Under the pieces are notes generated by a model that saw only the letters and a list, made by a program, of their open reading frames with translations, was not told the DNA's origin and did not search any database. The position numbers and the translations under genes were made by a program. A stretch of DNA of 64,000 nucleotides from Nonomuraea dietziae (GTDB taxonomy: Bacteria; Actinomycetota; Actinomycetes; Streptosporangiales; Streptosporangiaceae), in the NCBI RefSeq assembly GCF_014195505.1, contig NZ_JACIBV010000001.1, positions 1,054,001 to 1,118,000 of the forward strand, written 5' to 3'. Positions 27,801 through 39,108 of the stretch are shown here, in pieces. Within the stretch, counting starts at the first letter, position 1. The number at the start of each line of letters is the position of its first letter.

Positions 27801-30246
27801 GGTCGAACGTCACGCGCGCCAGCTCGGCGGCGAACGCGGACAGCATCGGCTCCATGAGCGGGGAGTGGAAGGCGTGGCTGACGGACAGCCGCCTGGTGCG
27901 CCGGCCGCGCGCCCGCCACTGCTCGGCCAGCGCCAGGCACTCCTGCTCGGCGCCGGACACGACCACGCCGGTGGGACCGTTGACGGCGGCGACGCCGACG
28001 CGCGACTCCAGCCCGGTCAGCGTCGCGGCGACCTCCTCGGCCGTCGCCTCCACCGCGACCATGGCGCCGGGTTCGCGCAGCTCCTGCATGAGGCGGCCGC
28101 GGGCGGCGATGAGGCGGGCCGCGTCCGCCAGGGACCAGACGCCGGCGGCGTACGCGGCCGCGTACTCGCCCACCGAGTGCCCTGCGACGATGTCAGGTCT
28201 CACCCCGTACGACTCCAGCAGCCGGAAGGCGGCCACCTCGAAGGCGAACAGCGCCGGTTGCGTGTAGGCGGTCTGGTTCAGCAGCTCGGCGTCGGGGCTG
28301 CCGGGCTCGGCCCACATCACCTCGCGCAGCGGTCTGTCGAGGTGGGGGTCCAGGGCGGCGCACACCTCTTCGAGGGCGGCGGCGAACGCCGGCGCGGCGG
28401 CCGCGAGCTGCCTGCCCATCCCTGCGCGCTGCCCGCCCTGTCCGGTGAACAGGAACGCGGTCCGCGGCTGCTCGGCTGCCACACCCTCGACCACCGCCGC
28501 CAGTGGCCGCGCGCCGGCGGTCGCGGCCTCCCCGTCCAGGCGGGAAGCCGCCCGGCCGTCGCCGCCGGGCGGGGGCGCCGCCGTGGGCTGGTTCGCGTAC
28601 GCCGCGAGGGTGGCGGTGAGGGTGGTGTGATCGCGGGCGAGCACGACGGCGCGGTGGGGGAAGGCGGCGCGTCCTGCGAGTGTGTGCGCCACGTCGGCGG
28701 GGTCGGGCTGCTCACCCGAGGTGACGGCCGCGTGCAGCCGGGCGGCCTGGGCCCGCAGGGACCGGTCGCTGCGCGCGCTGATCGGCCAGGCGATCGGCCC
28801 CGCGAGCGGAGGCGGCGGCTCCTCGCCGAGATCGGTCGCCCTGCCCGCTTCCTGTGGGGCGGGGGGCTCCTCGAGGATGAGGTGGGCGTTGGTGCCGCTG
28901 ATGCCGAACGAGGAGACGCCCGCGCGACGGGGCCGCTCACCGGCCGGCCAGGCGCGGGCTCCGGTCAGCAGCTCGGCCCGCCCCGCCGACCAGTCGACGT
29001 GCGGGGTCGGCTCGGTGACGTGCAACGTCGGCGGCAACACCCCGTGCCGCATCGCCTGCACCATCTTGATCACCCCCGCCACCCCCGCCGCCGCCTGCGT
29101 GTGACCGATGTTCGACTTCACCGACCCCACCCACACCGGCCGACCCTCCGCCCGGCCCCGCCCATACGTCGCCAGCAACGCCCCCGCCTCGATCGGATCA
29201 CCCAACCGCGTCCCCGTCCCATGCGCCTCCACCGCGTCCACATCCCGCGTGTCCAGCAACGCGTCCGCCAACGCCTGCTGAATCACCCGCTCCTGCGCAG
29301 GACCACTCGGCGCCGTCAACCCGTTGCTCGCCCCGTCCTGGTTCACCGCCGACCCCCGGATCACCGCCAGCACCCGCCGCCCATGACGGACCGCCTGCGA
29401 CAACCGCTCCAGCACCAGCACCCCCACCCCCTCAGCCCACGCCGCACCGTCAGCCGAAGCCGAGAACGACTTGCACCGCCCGTCGGCCGACAGCGCCCGC
29501 TGCCGGGAGAACTCCACGAAGACGTCGGGGGCGGCGATCACGGTGACGCCGCCGGCCAGCGCGAGCGTGCACTCCTGCTGGCGCAGCGCCCTGGTCGCCA
29601 GGTGGAGCGCCACCAGGGAGGAGGAGCAGGCGGTGTCGACCGTGATGGACGGCCCTTCCAGGCCGAGGGTGTAGGAGACGCGCCCGGACAGCACGCTCGG
29701 CGTGCTGGAGGTGAGCAGCGTGCCCTCGACCGACTCGGGCACCCGGTCGAGGAACCGGGTCGAGTAGAGCTCGTACATGCATCCGGCGTAGACGCCGGTA
29801 CGGCTGCCGCGTAACGACCCCGGATCGATCCCCGCCCGCTCCAGCGCCTCCCAGCACGACTCCAGGAACAGCCGATGCTGCGGATCGGTCGCCAGCGCGC
29901 TACGCGGGCTCATCCCGAAGAACCCCGCGTCGAACTCCCCCGCGTCATGCACGAACCCGCCGTGCCGCACATACGACTTGCCCGACGCCTCCGGATCAGG
30001 ATCGAACAACCCCTCCAGATCCCACCCACGATCGGCCGGGAACCCAGAGATCGCGTCCCCGCCCGACGCCACCAGATCCCACAACTCCTCAGGACCCGTC
30101 ACCCCACCGGGGAAACGGCAGGCCATCCCGACGATCGCCACCGGCTCGTGCCAGCGGCCCTCCTCCTCGGCGAGGCGTCGGCGGGTCTCGGCCAGCTCGA
30201 CGGTCACACGCTTGAGGTAGGCGCGGAGCTTCTCGTCATTCGCCAC
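24823..30246 (-). CDS. PKS-B: type I PKS module KS-AT(malonyl)-DH-KR-ACP
   Basis: 1807 aa, module 2. Docking coiled coil (EKLRAYLKR), KS (about 35-460, DTACSSS, EAHGTGT), AT (about 600-890, GHSVG and HAFH, malonyl type), DH (about 935-1200, [10 protein letters not shown] and DAAFH), KR (about 1250-1610, B-type LDD), ACP ([10 protein letters not shown]) and a C-terminal docking domain ending [11 protein letters not shown]. No ER, so an unbranched double bond is expected. GTG start at 30246 with a GGAAAGG site 7 bp upstream. It overlaps the PKS-A stop by 11 bp. The AT is unlike those of PKS-A and PKS-C although the flanking KS and KR DNA is nearly identical to them, which suggests that the AT-containing segment was exchanged. 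Confidence 0.96.
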   Translation of the reverse strand: MANDEKLRAYLKRVTVELAETRRRLAEEEGRWHEPVAIVGMACRFPGGVTGPEELWDLVASGGDAISGFPADRGWDLEGLFDPDPEASGKSYVRHGGFVHDAGEFDAGFFGMSPRSALATDPQHRLFLESCWEALERAGIDPGSLRGSRTGVYAGCMYELYSTRFLDRVPESVEGTLLTSSTPSVLSGRVSYTLGLEGPSITVDTACSSSLVALHLATRALRQQECTLALAGGVTVIAAPDVFVEFSRQRALSADGRCKSFSASADGAAWAEGVGVLVLERLSQAVRHGRRVLAVIRGSAVNQDGASNGLTAPSGPAQERVIQQALADALLDTRDVDAVEAHGTGTRLGDPIEAGALLATYGRGRAEGRPVWVGSVKSNIGHTQAAAGVAGVIKMVQAMRHGVLPPTLHVTEPTPHVDWSAGRAELLTGARAWPAGERPRRAGVSSFGISGTNAHLILEEPPAPQEAGRATDLGEEPPPPLAGPIAWPISARSDRSLRAQAARLHAAVTSGEQPDPADVAHTLAGRAAFPHRAVVLARDHTTLTATLAAYANQPTAAPPPGGDGRAASRLDGEAATAGARPLAAVVEGVAAEQPRTAFLFTGQGGQRAGMGRQLAAAAPAFAAALEEVCAALDPHLDRPLREVMWAEPGSPDAELLNQTAYTQPALFAFEVAAFRLLESYGVRPDIVAGHSVGEYAAAYAAGVWSLADAARLIAARGRLMQELREPGAMVAVEATAEEVAATLTGLESRVGVAAVNGPTGVVVSGAEQECLALAEQWRARGRRTRRLSVSHAFHSPLMEPMLSAFAAELARVTFDRPHTATVTGIEGTWTSARYWLDQITRPVLFQTAISRLEDEGVGVFLEVGPQAVLSGMAHDCVTREGAAIVSLHRRDRTEPDALADCLARAWTAGAEVDWTALAGGGRHVDLPTYAFDRERFWLDPPAPAADLASAGLREAGHPLLSAAVDLPEDGQAVLTGRLSVAAAPWLAGHAVSGTVVLPGAALAELVLEAGGRAGCDLVEELVFEAPLTLPAGGGVAIQVVVERADASGARPVRVYSRPADDQDAAWTRHVSATVIPDGEDGPVPVVGTADGSGSWASVWPPSGAQPVEVEGGYERLAERGYEYGPAFQGLRAVWRRGEELFAEVALPEEVDAAGYGIHPALLDAAFHPLLVAGDSATVRLPFELRGLRLLQPGTGTLRVRLTGAEADACAVEAADTAGRPVLSLASLRVRPVPSGTLAGSAQAVYGVDWVETQAGDGVAEAVVIPCVSDRPDVPSAVRQLTTQVLEAIRDERLAESRLTFVTRAGDPAGAAVWGLVRSAQSEQPGRFVLAEVEDGHADWGRLAAVAEPQVRVRDGRMLAPRLARRRLEAQPLPEVAGTVLVTGGTGGLGALVARRLVARHGVRDLLLVSRRGPGAPGASELVAELEGLGARVAVAACDVSDREALAGLLERVALAGVVHTAGVLDDALVEGLSAERMDTVLAPKADAAWYLHELTAGRPLSLFVLFSSLAGVLGNAGQGNYAAANAFLDALAAHRRRLGLAGVSVAWGLWDTESGMTGGLSQADVARLARAGVAPLSVEQGLELFDAAVSSPDPLVVAARWDMAGLRARAEAGDLPVMLRGLVRAPRRSTNSGGVAELMIRLAALTRDEALRLLTERVRGHVAAVLAHGSPDKVSVDRAFNQLGFDSLTAVELRNRLNADTGLRLPPTLVFDHPTISSLAEFLFSTLAPAPPSPEETLRGALERVGSMLTGAKDDGEAIRSKLVAVLQSGLARFGAAPDGTDRPDTMVDKIDSASDEEIFALIDNEL
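25436..26136. repeat. KR-block copy in PKS-B
   Basis: Second 701-bp copy of the KR block; differs from the PKS-C copy only at scattered bases. The match ends abruptly just upstream of the catalytic KR, in the structural half, where the modules diverge. Confidence 0.9.
26756..26966. repeat. DH-block copy in PKS-B
   Basis: Partner of 21433-21643. A part of the same segment also recurs in protein terms in PKS-A, but with diverged DNA. Confidence 0.85.
28990..29520. repeat. KS C-terminal block copy in PKS-B
   Basis: Partner of 23535-24065. Directly beyond 29520 the sequence around the catalytic Cys diverges between the two modules. Confidence 0.9.
29769..30144. repeat. KS N-terminal block copy in PKS-B
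   Basis: Partner of 24314-24689. Between this block and the KS C-terminal block lies about 250 bp around the active Cys that is more diverged. Confidence 0.9.
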
Positions 30247-33200
30247 GTTCGGGCCTTTCCATAGACAGGGGGGACGTCATCGCCCGGTTGTCGATGAGGG
30301 CGAAGATCTCCTCGTCCGAAGCGGAACCGATCTCCTCGGCCCCGCTGGAGCCGGTGGGGGCGGTGGAGGGGGCGGCGGCGGCGCCGCCGATCCTGGTGAG
30401 CGCGCTCTGCAGGATGGCGACGAGCTGACCGCGGACGGCCTCCGACTCGCCGTTGGCCGCCCGCAGCGTCGACTCGGCCTGGTCCACCGCGGCGCGCAGG
30501 GCGTCCTCGGCCGACGGCGCCTCGGGCGCCAGCGCGTTGAACAGGTAGCCGGCGAGCGCGGTGACGGTCGGGTGGTCGAAGACGAGCGTGGCCGGCAGGC
30601 GGAGCCCGGCGGCGGCGTTGAGCCGGTTGCGCAGCTCGACGGCGGTGAGGGAGTCGAAGCCGAGTTCGTTGAAGGCGCGGTCCACGTCCACCTGGTCGGG
30701 GCGGCCGTGCGCGAGGACGGCGGCGACGTGTGAGCGGACCAGCTCGGTCAGGTGGGCGCGGCCGTCGGCCTCGCTCAGCCCGGCCAGCCGGTCGGTCAGC
30801 CCGCCGAGGCCTGCGGCGGCGGTCCCGGCCGCCGCCGTCGCGCGTCGGGGTGCGCGGACGAGCCCGCGGAGCATGACCGGCAGGTCACCCGCCTCGGCCC
30901 TGGCCCGCAACCCCGCCATGTCCCACCGCGCCGCCACCACCAACGGATCAGGACTCGACACCGCCGCGTCGAACAGCTCCAACCCCTGCTCCACACTCAG
31001 CGGCGCGACACCCGCCCGCGCCAGCCTGGCCACATCCGCCTGCGACAGGCCACCGGTCATCCCCGACTCGGTGTCCCACAACCCCCACGCCACCGACACA
31101 CCCGCCAGACCCAGCCGCCTGCGATGCGCCGCCAACGCGTCCAGGAACGCGTTCGCCGCCGCGTAGTTGCCCTGCCCCGCATTACCCAGCACCCCGGCCA
31201 GCGAGGAGAACAACACGAACAACGACAACGGCCGCCCCGCCGTCAGCTCGTGCAGATACCACGCCGCATCCGCCTTCGGCGCCAGCACCGCGTCGAGCCG
31301 GGAGGCGGAGAGCCCTTCGAGGACGGCGTCGTCGAGCACGGCGGCGGTGTGCACCACACCGCCCAGCGGCACCCCCTCCAGCAGACCTGCCAGCGCCTCA
31401 CGATCGGAGACGTCACACGCCGCCACCACCACCCGCGCGCCCAACCCCTCCAGCTCCGCCACCAACTCGGACGCACCAGGCGCGCCAGAACCGCGACGCG
31501 AGACCAGCAACAGATCCCGCACCCCATGACGCGCCACCAACCGCCGCGCCACCAACGCACCCAGACCACCCGTGCCACCGGTCACCAACACCGTCCCCGC
31601 CACCTCGGGCAACGGCTCGGCGGCGACCTCACGCCGGGTCAGGCGCGGCGCCAGCAGGTCCTGTCCCGCGGCGGTGAGCTGGGTCTCGCCGGCGGCGATC
31701 GCGGCGGCCAGCCGCTCCCAGCCGGAGAAGCCCGGGGCGATCTCAGCGAGGACGAACCGGCCAGGGTGCTCCGACTGCGCCGAGCGCACCAGCCCCCACA
31801 CCGCCGCCGCCTCGGGCCCGCCGGGGCGGGTGGCGAACACCAGCCGGGACTCGGCGAACCGCTCGTCGGCCAGCCAGCCCTGTGCCAGGTCGAGCACCTC
31901 ACGCAGGGCGTCGTGCGCGGCGTAGGGGAGATCGTCGGCGTCGGCGTGGACGGGAGCCAGCACCACGCCCGGGACCCGGCCTGCGCTCATGCCGGCCAGC
32001 GAGGCGAGGTCGTAGTGGCGTGGCGCCGCGATGCCCGCCCGCTCCAGGTCGGCGCCCAGTTCGTCGGCCGCCTCGTCGTAGCCGACCAGCGCCCAGTCCC
32101 CTTCACCCGTCCCGGCGCCGAGCACGGGCGGTTCAGCCCATTCGACGGTGTAGCGGGCGGCGGCGGAGGCGGGGCGGGCGGCGCTTCTCGGCAGGCGGCG
32201 CAGCGCCAGCAGGTCGACGGCGGCGATCCGGTCTCCCGCCCCGTCGAACAGGCTCAGCGCGATCCGGTCGTCTCCGAGATCCGTCACACGAGCGCGCAGC
32301 GCCTCCGCGCCGAGCGCGGCCACTCGCACCCCGCTCCAGGAGAACGGCAGCAGCAGCGCGGCAGGGTCGTCGGCCGACTCCAGCACCACCAGGTGCAGCA
32401 CCGCGTCCAGCAGGGCGGGGTGCAGGACGAACCGCCCGGCGTCGGCGCGTACCTGGTCGGGCGGCGCCACCTCGACGAAGGCGTCGTCGCCCGCGCGCCA
32501 GGCGGCGCGCAGCCCCTGGAACGCGGGACCGTAGGCGTACCCCCGCTCGGCGAGCAGGTCGTAGAGCCCGTCCAGGCCGATCGGGACGCCATCGGGCGGC
32601 CAGGAAGGCAGGCGCTCGGGCGGGTCCTCGGGGGCAGGGCCGAGCAGGCCGGTGGCGTGGCGGGTCCAGGGGGCGTCGGCGTCGCCGGCAGGGCGGGCGT
32701 GGACGCCCACGGTACGGCGGCCCTGTTCGTCCTGGCCGCCCACGGTGACCTGGACGTGGACGCCACCGGCCGCGGGCAGCGGCAGCGGGGCCTCCAAGGT
32801 CAGCTCCTCGACGGCGTCGCAGCCCGCCGTGACGGCGGCCTGCAGCGCCAGCTCGACGAAGGCGGTGCCGGGCAGCAGGACGGTGCCGTCCACCGCGTGG
32901 TCGGCCAGCCACGGATCGGTACCGGCGGACAGCCGGCCGGCCAGCAGGAAGCCGCCGTCGGCCGCGAGCGGCAGCGCGGTGCCGAGCAGCGGATGGCCGG
33001 AGCCGCCGGGGCCGCCGCCAGGGCCGCCGGAGCGGCCGGGGGCGAGCCAGTGCCTGTGCCGCTCGAAGGGGTAGGCGGGCAGGCTGTCGTGGTGGCGGCC
33101 GGCGGGGCCGAGCGCGGCCGCCCAGTCCACGTCGGCGCCGAGCACCCACGCCTGGCCGAGCGCCTTGAACAGCCTCGGCAGGCCGCCGTCGTCGCGCCGC

Positions 33201-36200
33201 AGCGTGCCGGTGGCGCCTCCGGCGACGCCTGCGGCCGCCAGCGTGTCCACGACGTGGCCGGTGAGCACCGGGTGCGGGCTGGCCTCGACGAACACCGGCG
33301 TTCCTGCGGCCGCGACCGCCTCGATCGCCTGCTGGAAGCGGACCGGGTTGCGCAGGCTCGTGAACCAGTAGCCGGCCGTCAGCAGGCCGGTGTCGATGAA
33401 CTCTCCCGCGTAGGAGGAGCAGAACGCCACCTCGGTGTCGCGGGGCCGTACTCCGTCGAGGCTGCGCAGGATCTCCTCGCGCAGGGCCTCGATGTGCGGG
33501 GTGTGGGCGGCGTAGCCGATCGCGACCCGGCGGGCCTGGACGTCGTCGCCGCAGGCGGCGGCGCACTCCTCCAGTGCGTCGGTGTCGCCCGCCACCACCG
33601 TGCTGGAAGGGCCGCTGTACACGGCCGGCCACAGGCGGCCGGCCCAGGGCCGCAGCAGTTCCTCGGCCCTGGCGGCGGGCAGCGACACGGCCAGCATGCC
33701 GCCCTTGTCGCCGAGCCTGGTCAGGGCCCGGCTGCGCAGCGCGACCACGCGCGCGGCGTCCTCCAGGGAGAGCGCCCCTGCCACGCACGCCGCGGCGATC
33801 TCGCCCTGGGAGTGGCCGACGACGGCCGCGGGGTGGACGCCGAGCGAGCGCCACAGCCCGGCCAGCGCGATCATGACGGCGAACAGCGCAGGCTGGATGA
33901 CGTCCGAGCCCTCCAGCGGGGGCGCGCCGTTCCTGCCGCGCAGCACGTCCACGACCGACCATCCGGTGTACGGCCGCAGCGCGCGGTCGCACCGGCCGAC
34001 CTGGTCGCGGAAGGCGGGGCTGGCGTCGAGGAGGTCCACGGCCATGCCGGCCCACTGGGAGCCCTGTCCTGGGAAGACGAACACCGGCCTGGCCTCGGCG
34101 GGCGCGGTCCCGCTGGTGACGGTGGCGTGCGGGGTCCCCGCGGCCACGGCCTCGAGCCCGGCGAGCAGCTCGTCGCGGCCGGCGGCCACCACCACGGCGC
34201 GATGCGCGAACGCGGCTCGCCTGGCCAGCGTCCGCCCGGCGTCGGCCAGCTCGGCGTCCGCGAGCCCGCCGGCGTACGCGTGCAGCCTGGCCGCCTGGGC
34301 GCGCAGCGCGGGCTCGCTCCTGGCCGACACCACCCACACCATCGGCTCTTCCGCCGGGTCGAGGACCTGCGGCGCCTGGTCAGGGCGCGCGGCGGGCGGC
34401 GGCGGGGCGGCTTCCACGATGAGGTGGGCGTTGGTGCCGCTGATGCCGAAGCTGGACACCCCTGCCCGCGGCGGCCGGTCCTGCGCCAGCTCGACCTTCC
34501 CGGTGAGCAGCCGGACCCCGGCCGAGGCCCAGTCCACGTGCGGCGTGGGGTCGGCGGCGTGCAGGGTGGGCGGCAGGGTGCGGTGTTCCAGCGCCTTCAC
34601 CATCTTGATCACCCCGGCCACCCCGGCCGCCGCCTGGGTGTGGCCGATGTTGGACTTGAGCGAGCCGAGCCAGACCGGTCGTCCCGGGTCCCTGCCCTCG
34701 CCGTACACGGCGATGATCGAGTCCGCCTCGATGGGGTCGCCCAGGCGGGTGCCCGTGCCGTGCGCCTCCACGGCGTCGACCTCGGCGGCGGTGAGCCGGG
34801 CGTCGGCCAGCGCCTGCCTGATGACCTCACGTTGCGCCTGGCCGCTCGGCGCGGTGAGGCCGTTGCTGGCGCCGTCCTGGTTGACCGCGCCGCCCCGCAG
34901 CACGGCGAGGACCGGATGACCGTTGCGGCGCGCGTCGGAGAGCCGCTCCAGCACGAGCATGCCCGCGCCCTCGGCCCACCCCGTGCCGTCGGCCAGGGCG
35001 GAGAAGGCCTTGCACCGTCCGTCGGGGGCCAGGCCGCCCTGCCTGCTGAACTCCACGAACATGCCGGGCGTGGACATGACGGTCACGCCGCCCGCGAGCG
35101 CCAGCGCGCATTCCCCGCGGCGCAGCGCCCGCAGCGCCAGGATGATCGAGACGAGCGAGGACGAGCAGGCCGTGTCCGTGGTGATCGCCGGTCCGCGCAG
35201 GCCGAGCGCGTACGCGACGCGGCCGGAGACGACGCTGAGCGCGGTGCCGGTCAGCAGGTGACCGTCGGAGGCGCCGTCCGGCTGGTGCAGCCGGGGTCCG
35301 TAGTCGGGGGCCATGGCGCCGACGTAGACGCCGGTGGCCGAGCCCCGCAGGGTGGCCGGGTCGATGCCGGCGCGCTCCACGGCTTCCCAGCAGGTCTCCA
35401 GGAGCACTCGCTGCTGCGGGTCCATGGCCGTGGCCTCGCGCGGGCTGATTCCGAAGAACGCGGCGTCGAACCGGTCGGCGTCATGCAGGAACCCGCCGTA
35501 CCGGGTGTCGCTGGTGCCCGAGGCGCCGGGGGCGAAGAGCGTGTCGAGGTCCCATCCGCGGTTGGCGGGGAACTCGGTGATCGCGTCGGTGCCGGTGCTG
35601 ACCAGCCGCCAGAGGTCCTCGGGCGAGACGACCTCGCCGGGGTAGCGGCAGCCCATGCCGACCACCGCGATCGGGTCGTCGTCCGCCCGCTCCCGCGCGC
35701 CGCCGCCGTCCGCTTCCTCCGGCCCGCCGCCGGTGAGCAGCGCGTGCAGGTGGCCGGCCAGCCGGTCGGGCGTGGGGTGGTCGTACAGCAGTCCGGCGGG
35801 CAGCCGCAGCCCGGTGGCCGAACGCAGCCTGTCCCGCAGCTCGACGGCGGTGGCCGACTCCAGTCCGAGGTCCTTGAACGTGCGCTCAGGCTCCACGGCG
35901 GTCGCGTCGCCGTATCCGAGCAGCCGCGCCGTGGCCGCCAGCACCAGCTCGCGCAGCTCCTTCCTGGACCCGGCCGCCGGCGCGTCCGGCGTCCCCGACG
36001 GCTCCGGCGTGCCCGCCGCGTCCGCCGCTCGCGGCCGTGCGGTACGGGGCGGAGGGGCGGCCGTGGTGTGGCGGCGGCGCTGGAACGGGTAGGTGGGCAG
36101 GTCCACCAGCCGCCCGCCGGGGCAGAGCAGGGACCAGTCCACCGGCGCGCCCTGGGCGTACGCCTGGGCGAGTGACCGGGTCAGCCGCTGCGCGCCGCCC

Positions 36201-38845
36201 TCGCCGCGGCGCAGCGTGGCGACCACGGCCACCTCCCGGCCGGCGTCCTCCGCGCTCTCCTCCACGCCCGTGACCAGGACGGGGTGCGGGCTGCACTCCA
36301 CGAACAGGGCGCAGCTCTCCAGGGCGGCCCGTACGGCCTGGCCGAAGCGGACCGGGCGGCGCAGGCTGCGATACCAGTAGGCGGCGTCGAGCCCTGCCGT
36401 GTCCATGGGCTCGCCCGTGAGCGTGGAGACGAACGCCGTCGCGCTGCTCACCGGCCGGATCGGGGCCAGCGCCGCCAGCACCTCCTCGCGCACCGCCTCG
36501 ACCTCGGGCGAGTGGGAGGCGTAGTCCACAGTAATGATCTTGGTTCGGTGGCCGGGCAGCCGGGCGGCGAGCTCGGCCAGCGCCTGTCTCGGGCCGGAGA
36601 CCACCAGAGAGCGTGGGCCGTTGAAGGCGGCCACGGACACGCCTTCGGGCAGGACCGGCTCGACCACGTCCAGGGGGGCGGCGACCGACATCATGCCGCC
36701 CCTGCCGGTGATGCCGGCGATGGCGCGGCTGCGCAGCGCGACGACCCTGGCGGCGTCGGGCAGGGTGAGCGCGCCGGCGACGGTGGCGGCGGCGATCTCG
36801 CCCTGGGAGTGGCCGACGACCACGTCGGGCCGCACGCCGTGCGCCCGCCACGTCTCGGCGAGCGAGACCATGACGGCCCACAGGGCGGGCTGCACCACGT
36901 CCACCCGGTCCAGGCCCGGGGCGCCGGGACGCTCCTGGAGCACGTCCATCAGGGCGTAGCCGGTGAAGGGTTCGAGCGCGCCTGCGCACTCGGCCAGCCG
37001 CGCGCCGAAGATCGGCGAGGCGGCGATCAGCTCGCGCGCCATCCCCGGCCACTGCGAGCCCTGCCCGGGGAAGACGAAGGCGTACCCGCCGCCGACGGCG
37101 CCGCCGGTGACGACGGCGTCGTGGAGTCGGCCCGCGGCCAGTGCGCGCAGCGCTTCCTGACGCGTGGCGGAGTCGGGAGCGAGCACGACGGCACGGCGCT
37201 CGAAGGCCGTCCTGCTCACGGAGAGGCTCATCGCCACGTCCACAGGGCGCGCGCCGTCGATGTCCACGCCGGCGGCAGCGTCGTGGGGCGCGGCGTGGGC
37301 GGCGGCGTGGGCGGCGGCGTGGGCGGCGGCGATCGTGGCCAGCCGGGCCGCCTGCTCGCGCACCGCCTCCTCCGTCCGCCCGGACACCACCCAGGGCGCC
37401 TCCGCCCCCGGCCCCCCGGAGTCGTGTCCCGCGGTGCCGTGTCCCGCGGTGCCGTGTCCCGCGGTGCCGTGTCCCGCGGTGCCGTGTCCCGCGGTGCCGT
37501 GTCTCGCGACGTCGTGTTCAGCGACGTCGTGTTGCGCGGTGCCGGGCGTTTCGCCTGGGGCGACCGTGGCGGTGGGAGGGGGCTCGGCGACGATCAGGTG
37601 GCAGTTCGTGCCGCCCATGCCGAAGGAGCTGACGCCCGCCACCAGACGGCCGCCCTCCGGCCAGGGGCGGGTCTCCTGCACCACCCGCAGGCGCAGGGCG
37701 TCCAGGGGAATCCGCGCGGGAGGGGTCTGGAAGTGCAGGCTGGCGGGCAGCCGGCGGTGCTTGACCGCGAGCACCACCTTGAGCAGCCCGGCGATGCCCG
37801 CCGCGCCCTCCAGGTGGCCGATGTTCGTCTTGACGGACCCGACCAGGAGCGGCTCCGTACGCCCGGCTCCGTAGGCGGCGCCGAGCGCGGCAGCCTCCAC
37901 CGGGTCGCCGACCTTGGTGCCCGTGCCGTGCAGCTCGACGTAGCCCACGTCGCCCGGCGTGACCCCGGCTTCGGCGCAGGCGAGCCTGATGACCTCCTCC
38001 TGCGCCCGTGCGCTGGGCACGGTCAGCCCCTCGCCGCCGCCGTCGTTGTTGACGGCCCCGCCGAGGATCACCGCGTGCACCTGGTCGCCGTCGGCCAGCG
38101 CGTCGGCCAGCCGCTTGAGCACCACGATCGCGCCGCCCTCGCCGCGCACGTACCCGTTGGCCCGCTCGTCGAAGACGTGGCAGCGCCCGTCGGGCGACAG
38201 CGCGCCGAAGGCGCCGATGGCGGCGGTGGTCTCGGCGAGCAGGTTCAGGTTCACCCCGCCGGCCAGCGCCAGGTCGCTCTCGCCGCGCCGCAGGCTCGCC
38301 CCGGCCATCTGGACCGCGACGAGCGACGACGACTGGCCCGTGTCGAGGGTGAGGCTGGGCCCGCGCAGCCCGAGCACGTACGAGATCCGGTTGGCGATCA
38401 GCGCCCGGTTGACGCCGGTGTAGGCGTGCCGGCCGGGGCTCGCGGTCCTGTCACTCAGCGCGGCGTAGTCCTGGGAGATGGCGCCGAGGAAGACGCCGGC
38501 GGCGCTGCCGCGCAGGGCGGCGGGCAGGACGCGGGCGTTCTCCAGCGCCTCCCAGCCGAGTTCGAGCGCCAGCCGCTGGTGCGGGTCCATCGCCGCCGCC
38601 TCGTTCGGCGAGATGCCGAAGAAGGCCGCGTCGAAGCCGTCCACGTCGGCCAGGAATCCGCCCCTGCGGTACTCGGCGGCCTCCGGCCACCGGCCGGCGG
38701 GCGCGTCGGCGACCGCGTCCACGCCCTCGCGCAGCAGCCTCCAGAAACCCGCCGGATCGGCGGCCTGAGGGAGCCTGCACGCCATGCCGATGACGGCGAT
38801 CGCGTCCGGCCCGCCCGTCCCGGGTCGCTGTCTCGACTCAGCCAT
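30236..38845 (-). CDS. PKS-A: loading module KSQ-AT-ACP plus module 1 KS-AT-DH-KR-ACP
   Basis: 2869 aa, start of the assembly line. The first KS has DTGQSSS in place of DTACSSS: Gln171 (codon 38333-38335) replaces the active Cys, the signature of a decarboxylating KSQ. Loading AT (about 587-880) has GHSQG and YASH, so methylmalonyl-CoA and hence a propionyl starter is inferred. Loading ACP Ser is at about 997 (LGLES). Module 1: KS (about 1057-1480, DTACSSS), AT (about 1588-1880, GHSQG with YAAH), DH (His about 1983 in [15 protein letters not shown]), KR (about 2400-2650, LDD), ACP and a docking segment. ATG at 38845; a TTG one codon upstream is in frame. The KSQ-AT linker holds a Gly/His/Ala repeat. 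The C-terminal docking motif EEIFALIDN continues into a 17-aa tail because the stop lies inside the next gene. Confidence 0.96.
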   Translation of the reverse strand: MAESRQRPGTGGPDAIAVIGMACRLPQAADPAGFWRLLREGVDAVADAPAGRWPEAAEYRRGGFLADVDGFDAAFFGISPNEAAAMDPHQRLALELGWEALENARVLPAALRGSAAGVFLGAISQDYAALSDRTASPGRHAYTGVNRALIANRISYVLGLRGPSLTLDTGQSSSLVAVQMAGASLRRGESDLALAGGVNLNLLAETTAAIGAFGALSPDGRCHVFDERANGYVRGEGGAIVVLKRLADALADGDQVHAVILGGAVNNDGGGEGLTVPSARAQEEVIRLACAEAGVTPGDVGYVELHGTGTKVGDPVEAAALGAAYGAGRTEPLLVGSVKTNIGHLEGAAGIAGLLKVVLAVKHRRLPASLHFQTPPARIPLDALRLRVVQETRPWPEGGRLVAGVSSFGMGGTNCHLIVAEPPPTATVAPGETPGTAQHDVAEHDVARHGTAGHGTAGHGTAGHGTAGHGTAGHDSGGPGAEAPWVVSGRTEEAVREQAARLATIAAAHAAAHAAAHAAPHDAAAGVDIDGARPVDVAMSLSVSRTAFERRAVVLAPDSATRQEALRALAAGRLHDAVVTGGAVGGGYAFVFPGQGSQWPGMARELIAASPIFGARLAECAGALEPFTGYALMDVLQERPGAPGLDRVDVVQPALWAVMVSLAETWRAHGVRPDVVVGHSQGEIAAATVAGALTLPDAARVVALRSRAIAGITGRGGMMSVAAPLDVVEPVLPEGVSVAAFNGPRSLVVSGPRQALAELAARLPGHRTKIITVDYASHSPEVEAVREEVLAALAPIRPVSSATAFVSTLTGEPMDTAGLDAAYWYRSLRRPVRFGQAVRAALESCALFVECSPHPVLVTGVEESAEDAGREVAVVATLRRGEGGAQRLTRSLAQAYAQGAPVDWSLLCPGGRLVDLPTYPFQRRRHTTAAPPPRTARPRAADAAGTPEPSGTPDAPAAGSRKELRELVLAATARLLGYGDATAVEPERTFKDLGLESATAVELRDRLRSATGLRLPAGLLYDHPTPDRLAGHLHALLTGGGPEEADGGGARERADDDPIAVVGMGCRYPGEVVSPEDLWRLVSTGTDAITEFPANRGWDLDTLFAPGASGTSDTRYGGFLHDADRFDAAFFGISPREATAMDPQQRVLLETCWEAVERAGIDPATLRGSATGVYVGAMAPDYGPRLHQPDGASDGHLLTGTALSVVSGRVAYALGLRGPAITTDTACSSSLVSIILALRALRRGECALALAGGVTVMSTPGMFVEFSRQGGLAPDGRCKAFSALADGTGWAEGAGMLVLERLSDARRNGHPVLAVLRGGAVNQDGASNGLTAPSGQAQREVIRQALADARLTAAEVDAVEAHGTGTRLGDPIEADSIIAVYGEGRDPGRPVWLGSLKSNIGHTQAAAGVAGVIKMVKALEHRTLPPTLHAADPTPHVDWASAGVRLLTGKVELAQDRPPRAGVSSFGISGTNAHLIVEAAPPPPAARPDQAPQVLDPAEEPMVWVVSARSEPALRAQAARLHAYAGGLADAELADAGRTLARRAAFAHRAVVVAAGRDELLAGLEAVAAGTPHATVTSGTAPAEARPVFVFPGQGSQWAGMAVDLLDASPAFRDQVGRCDRALRPYTGWSVVDVLRGRNGAPPLEGSDVIQPALFAVMIALAGLWRSLGVHPAAVVGHSQGEIAAACVAGALSLEDAARVVALRSRALTRLGDKGGMLAVSLPAARAEELLRPWAGRLWPAVYSGPSSTVVAGDTDALEECAAACGDDVQARRVAIGYAAHTPHIEALREEILRSLDGVRPRDTEVAFCSSYAGEFIDTGLLTAGYWFTSLRNPVRFQQAIEAVAAAGTPVFVEASPHPVLTGHVVDTLAAAGVAGGATGTLRRDDGGLPRLFKALGQAWVLGADVDWAAALGPAGRHHDSLPAYPFERHRHWLAPGRSGGPGGGPGGSGHPLLGTALPLAADGGFLLAGRLSAGTDPWLADHAVDGTVLLPGTAFVELALQAAVTAGCDAVEELTLEAPLPLPAAGGVHVQVTVGGQDEQGRRTVGVHARPAGDADAPWTRHATGLLGPAPEDPPERLPSWPPDGVPIGLDGLYDLLAERGYAYGPAFQGLRAAWRAGDDAFVEVAPPDQVRADAGRFVLHPALLDAVLHLVVLESADDPAALLLPFSWSGVRVAALGAEALRARVTDLGDDRIALSLFDGAGDRIAAVDLLALRRLPRSAARPASAAARYTVEWAEPPVLGAGTGEGDWALVGYDEAADELGADLERAGIAAPRHYDLASLAGMSAGRVPGVVLAPVHADADDLPYAAHDALREVLDLAQGWLADERFAESRLVFATRPGGPEAAAVWGLVRSAQSEHPGRFVLAEIAPGFSGWERLAAAIAAGETQLTAAGQDLLAPRLTRREVAAEPLPEVAGTVLVTGGTGGLGALVARRLVARHGVRDLLLVSRRGSGAPGASELVAELEGLGARVVVAACDVSDREALAGLLEGVPLGGVVHTAAVLDDAVLEGLSASRLDAVLAPKADAAWYLHELTAGRPLSLFVLFSSLAGVLGNAGQGNYAAANAFLDALAAHRRRLGLAGVSVAWGLWDTESGMTGGLSQADVARLARAGVAPLSVEQGLELFDAAVSSPDPLVVAARWDMAGLRARAEAGDLPVMLRGLVRAPRRATAAAGTAAAGLGGLTDRLAGLSEADGRAHLTELVRSHVAAVLAHGRPDQVDVDRAFNELGFDSLTAVELRNRLNAAAGLRLPATLVFDHPTVTALAGYLFNALAPEAPSAEDALRAAVDQAESTLRAANGESEAVRGQLVAILQSALTRIGGAAAAPSTAPTGSSGAEEIGSASDEEIFALIDNRAMTSPLSMERPERGE
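30915..31615. repeat. KR-block copy in PKS-A with a diverged patch
   Basis: Third 701-bp copy. It matches PKS-B closely except in a patch at roughly 31288-31380 around the LDD loop, where the DNA and several residues differ (AAVLDDAV instead of AGVLDDAL). Confidence 0.88.
37290..37325. repeat. Three tandem 12-bp repeats in PKS-A linker
   Basis: Three perfect 12-bp units plus a partial fourth, on the minus strand encoding an AAAH repeat in the linker between KSQ and loading AT (about residues 509-520). Confidence 0.85.
37424..37543. repeat. Eight 15-bp tandem repeats in PKS-A linker (HGTAG)n
   Basis: Five perfect 15-bp units (37424-37498) are followed by three diverged ones (37499-37543). 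On the minus strand they encode the pentapeptide HGTAG five times, preceded by variants such as HDVAE and HDVAR. They lie in the KSQ-AT linker of the loading module. The unit keeps the reading frame, so copy number could change without breaking the gene. Confidence 0.95.
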
Positions 38846-39108
38846 CAATACGCCACCCCAAGCCTCGGGCGTCCATAAGACGCCGTTTATCCGAACGGCT
38901 GTGATGCATTTACCGACAGCCGGACGAGTTCGCGGCTATTGCATAGTGAATGAGACCCTAATTGCCGGTCCTCATGCGGCACACGGTCTGCGGGCGGCAC
39001 CTTGTTGCCGCCATTTATTGCCATCGCCTCCGACCGGGCCGAGCCTTGACCCGGACGTCCGGGTCGGGGATGAATGACGGACGGAGAAATCCGCGGGAGG
39101 AGGGGCGC
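38846..39108. promoter_or_regulatory. Divergent intergenic region between PKS-A and the NRPS genes, with an inverted repeat
   Basis: This 263-bp gap separates the leftward PKS operon from the rightward condensation-domain gene and must hold promoters for both. It is visibly richer in A/T than its surroundings. An inverted repeat with 6-bp arms (GCCGTT, 6-bp spacer, AACGGC) lies at 38882-38899, 37-54 bp upstream of the PKS-A start; it could be an operator or a leader hairpin. No -10/-35 pair was clear enough to call. Confidence 0.55.

Noticed and set aside
37424-37543. CRISPR array
   Set aside because: The units are contiguous 15-bp coding repeats without spacers and lie inside the PKS-A gene.
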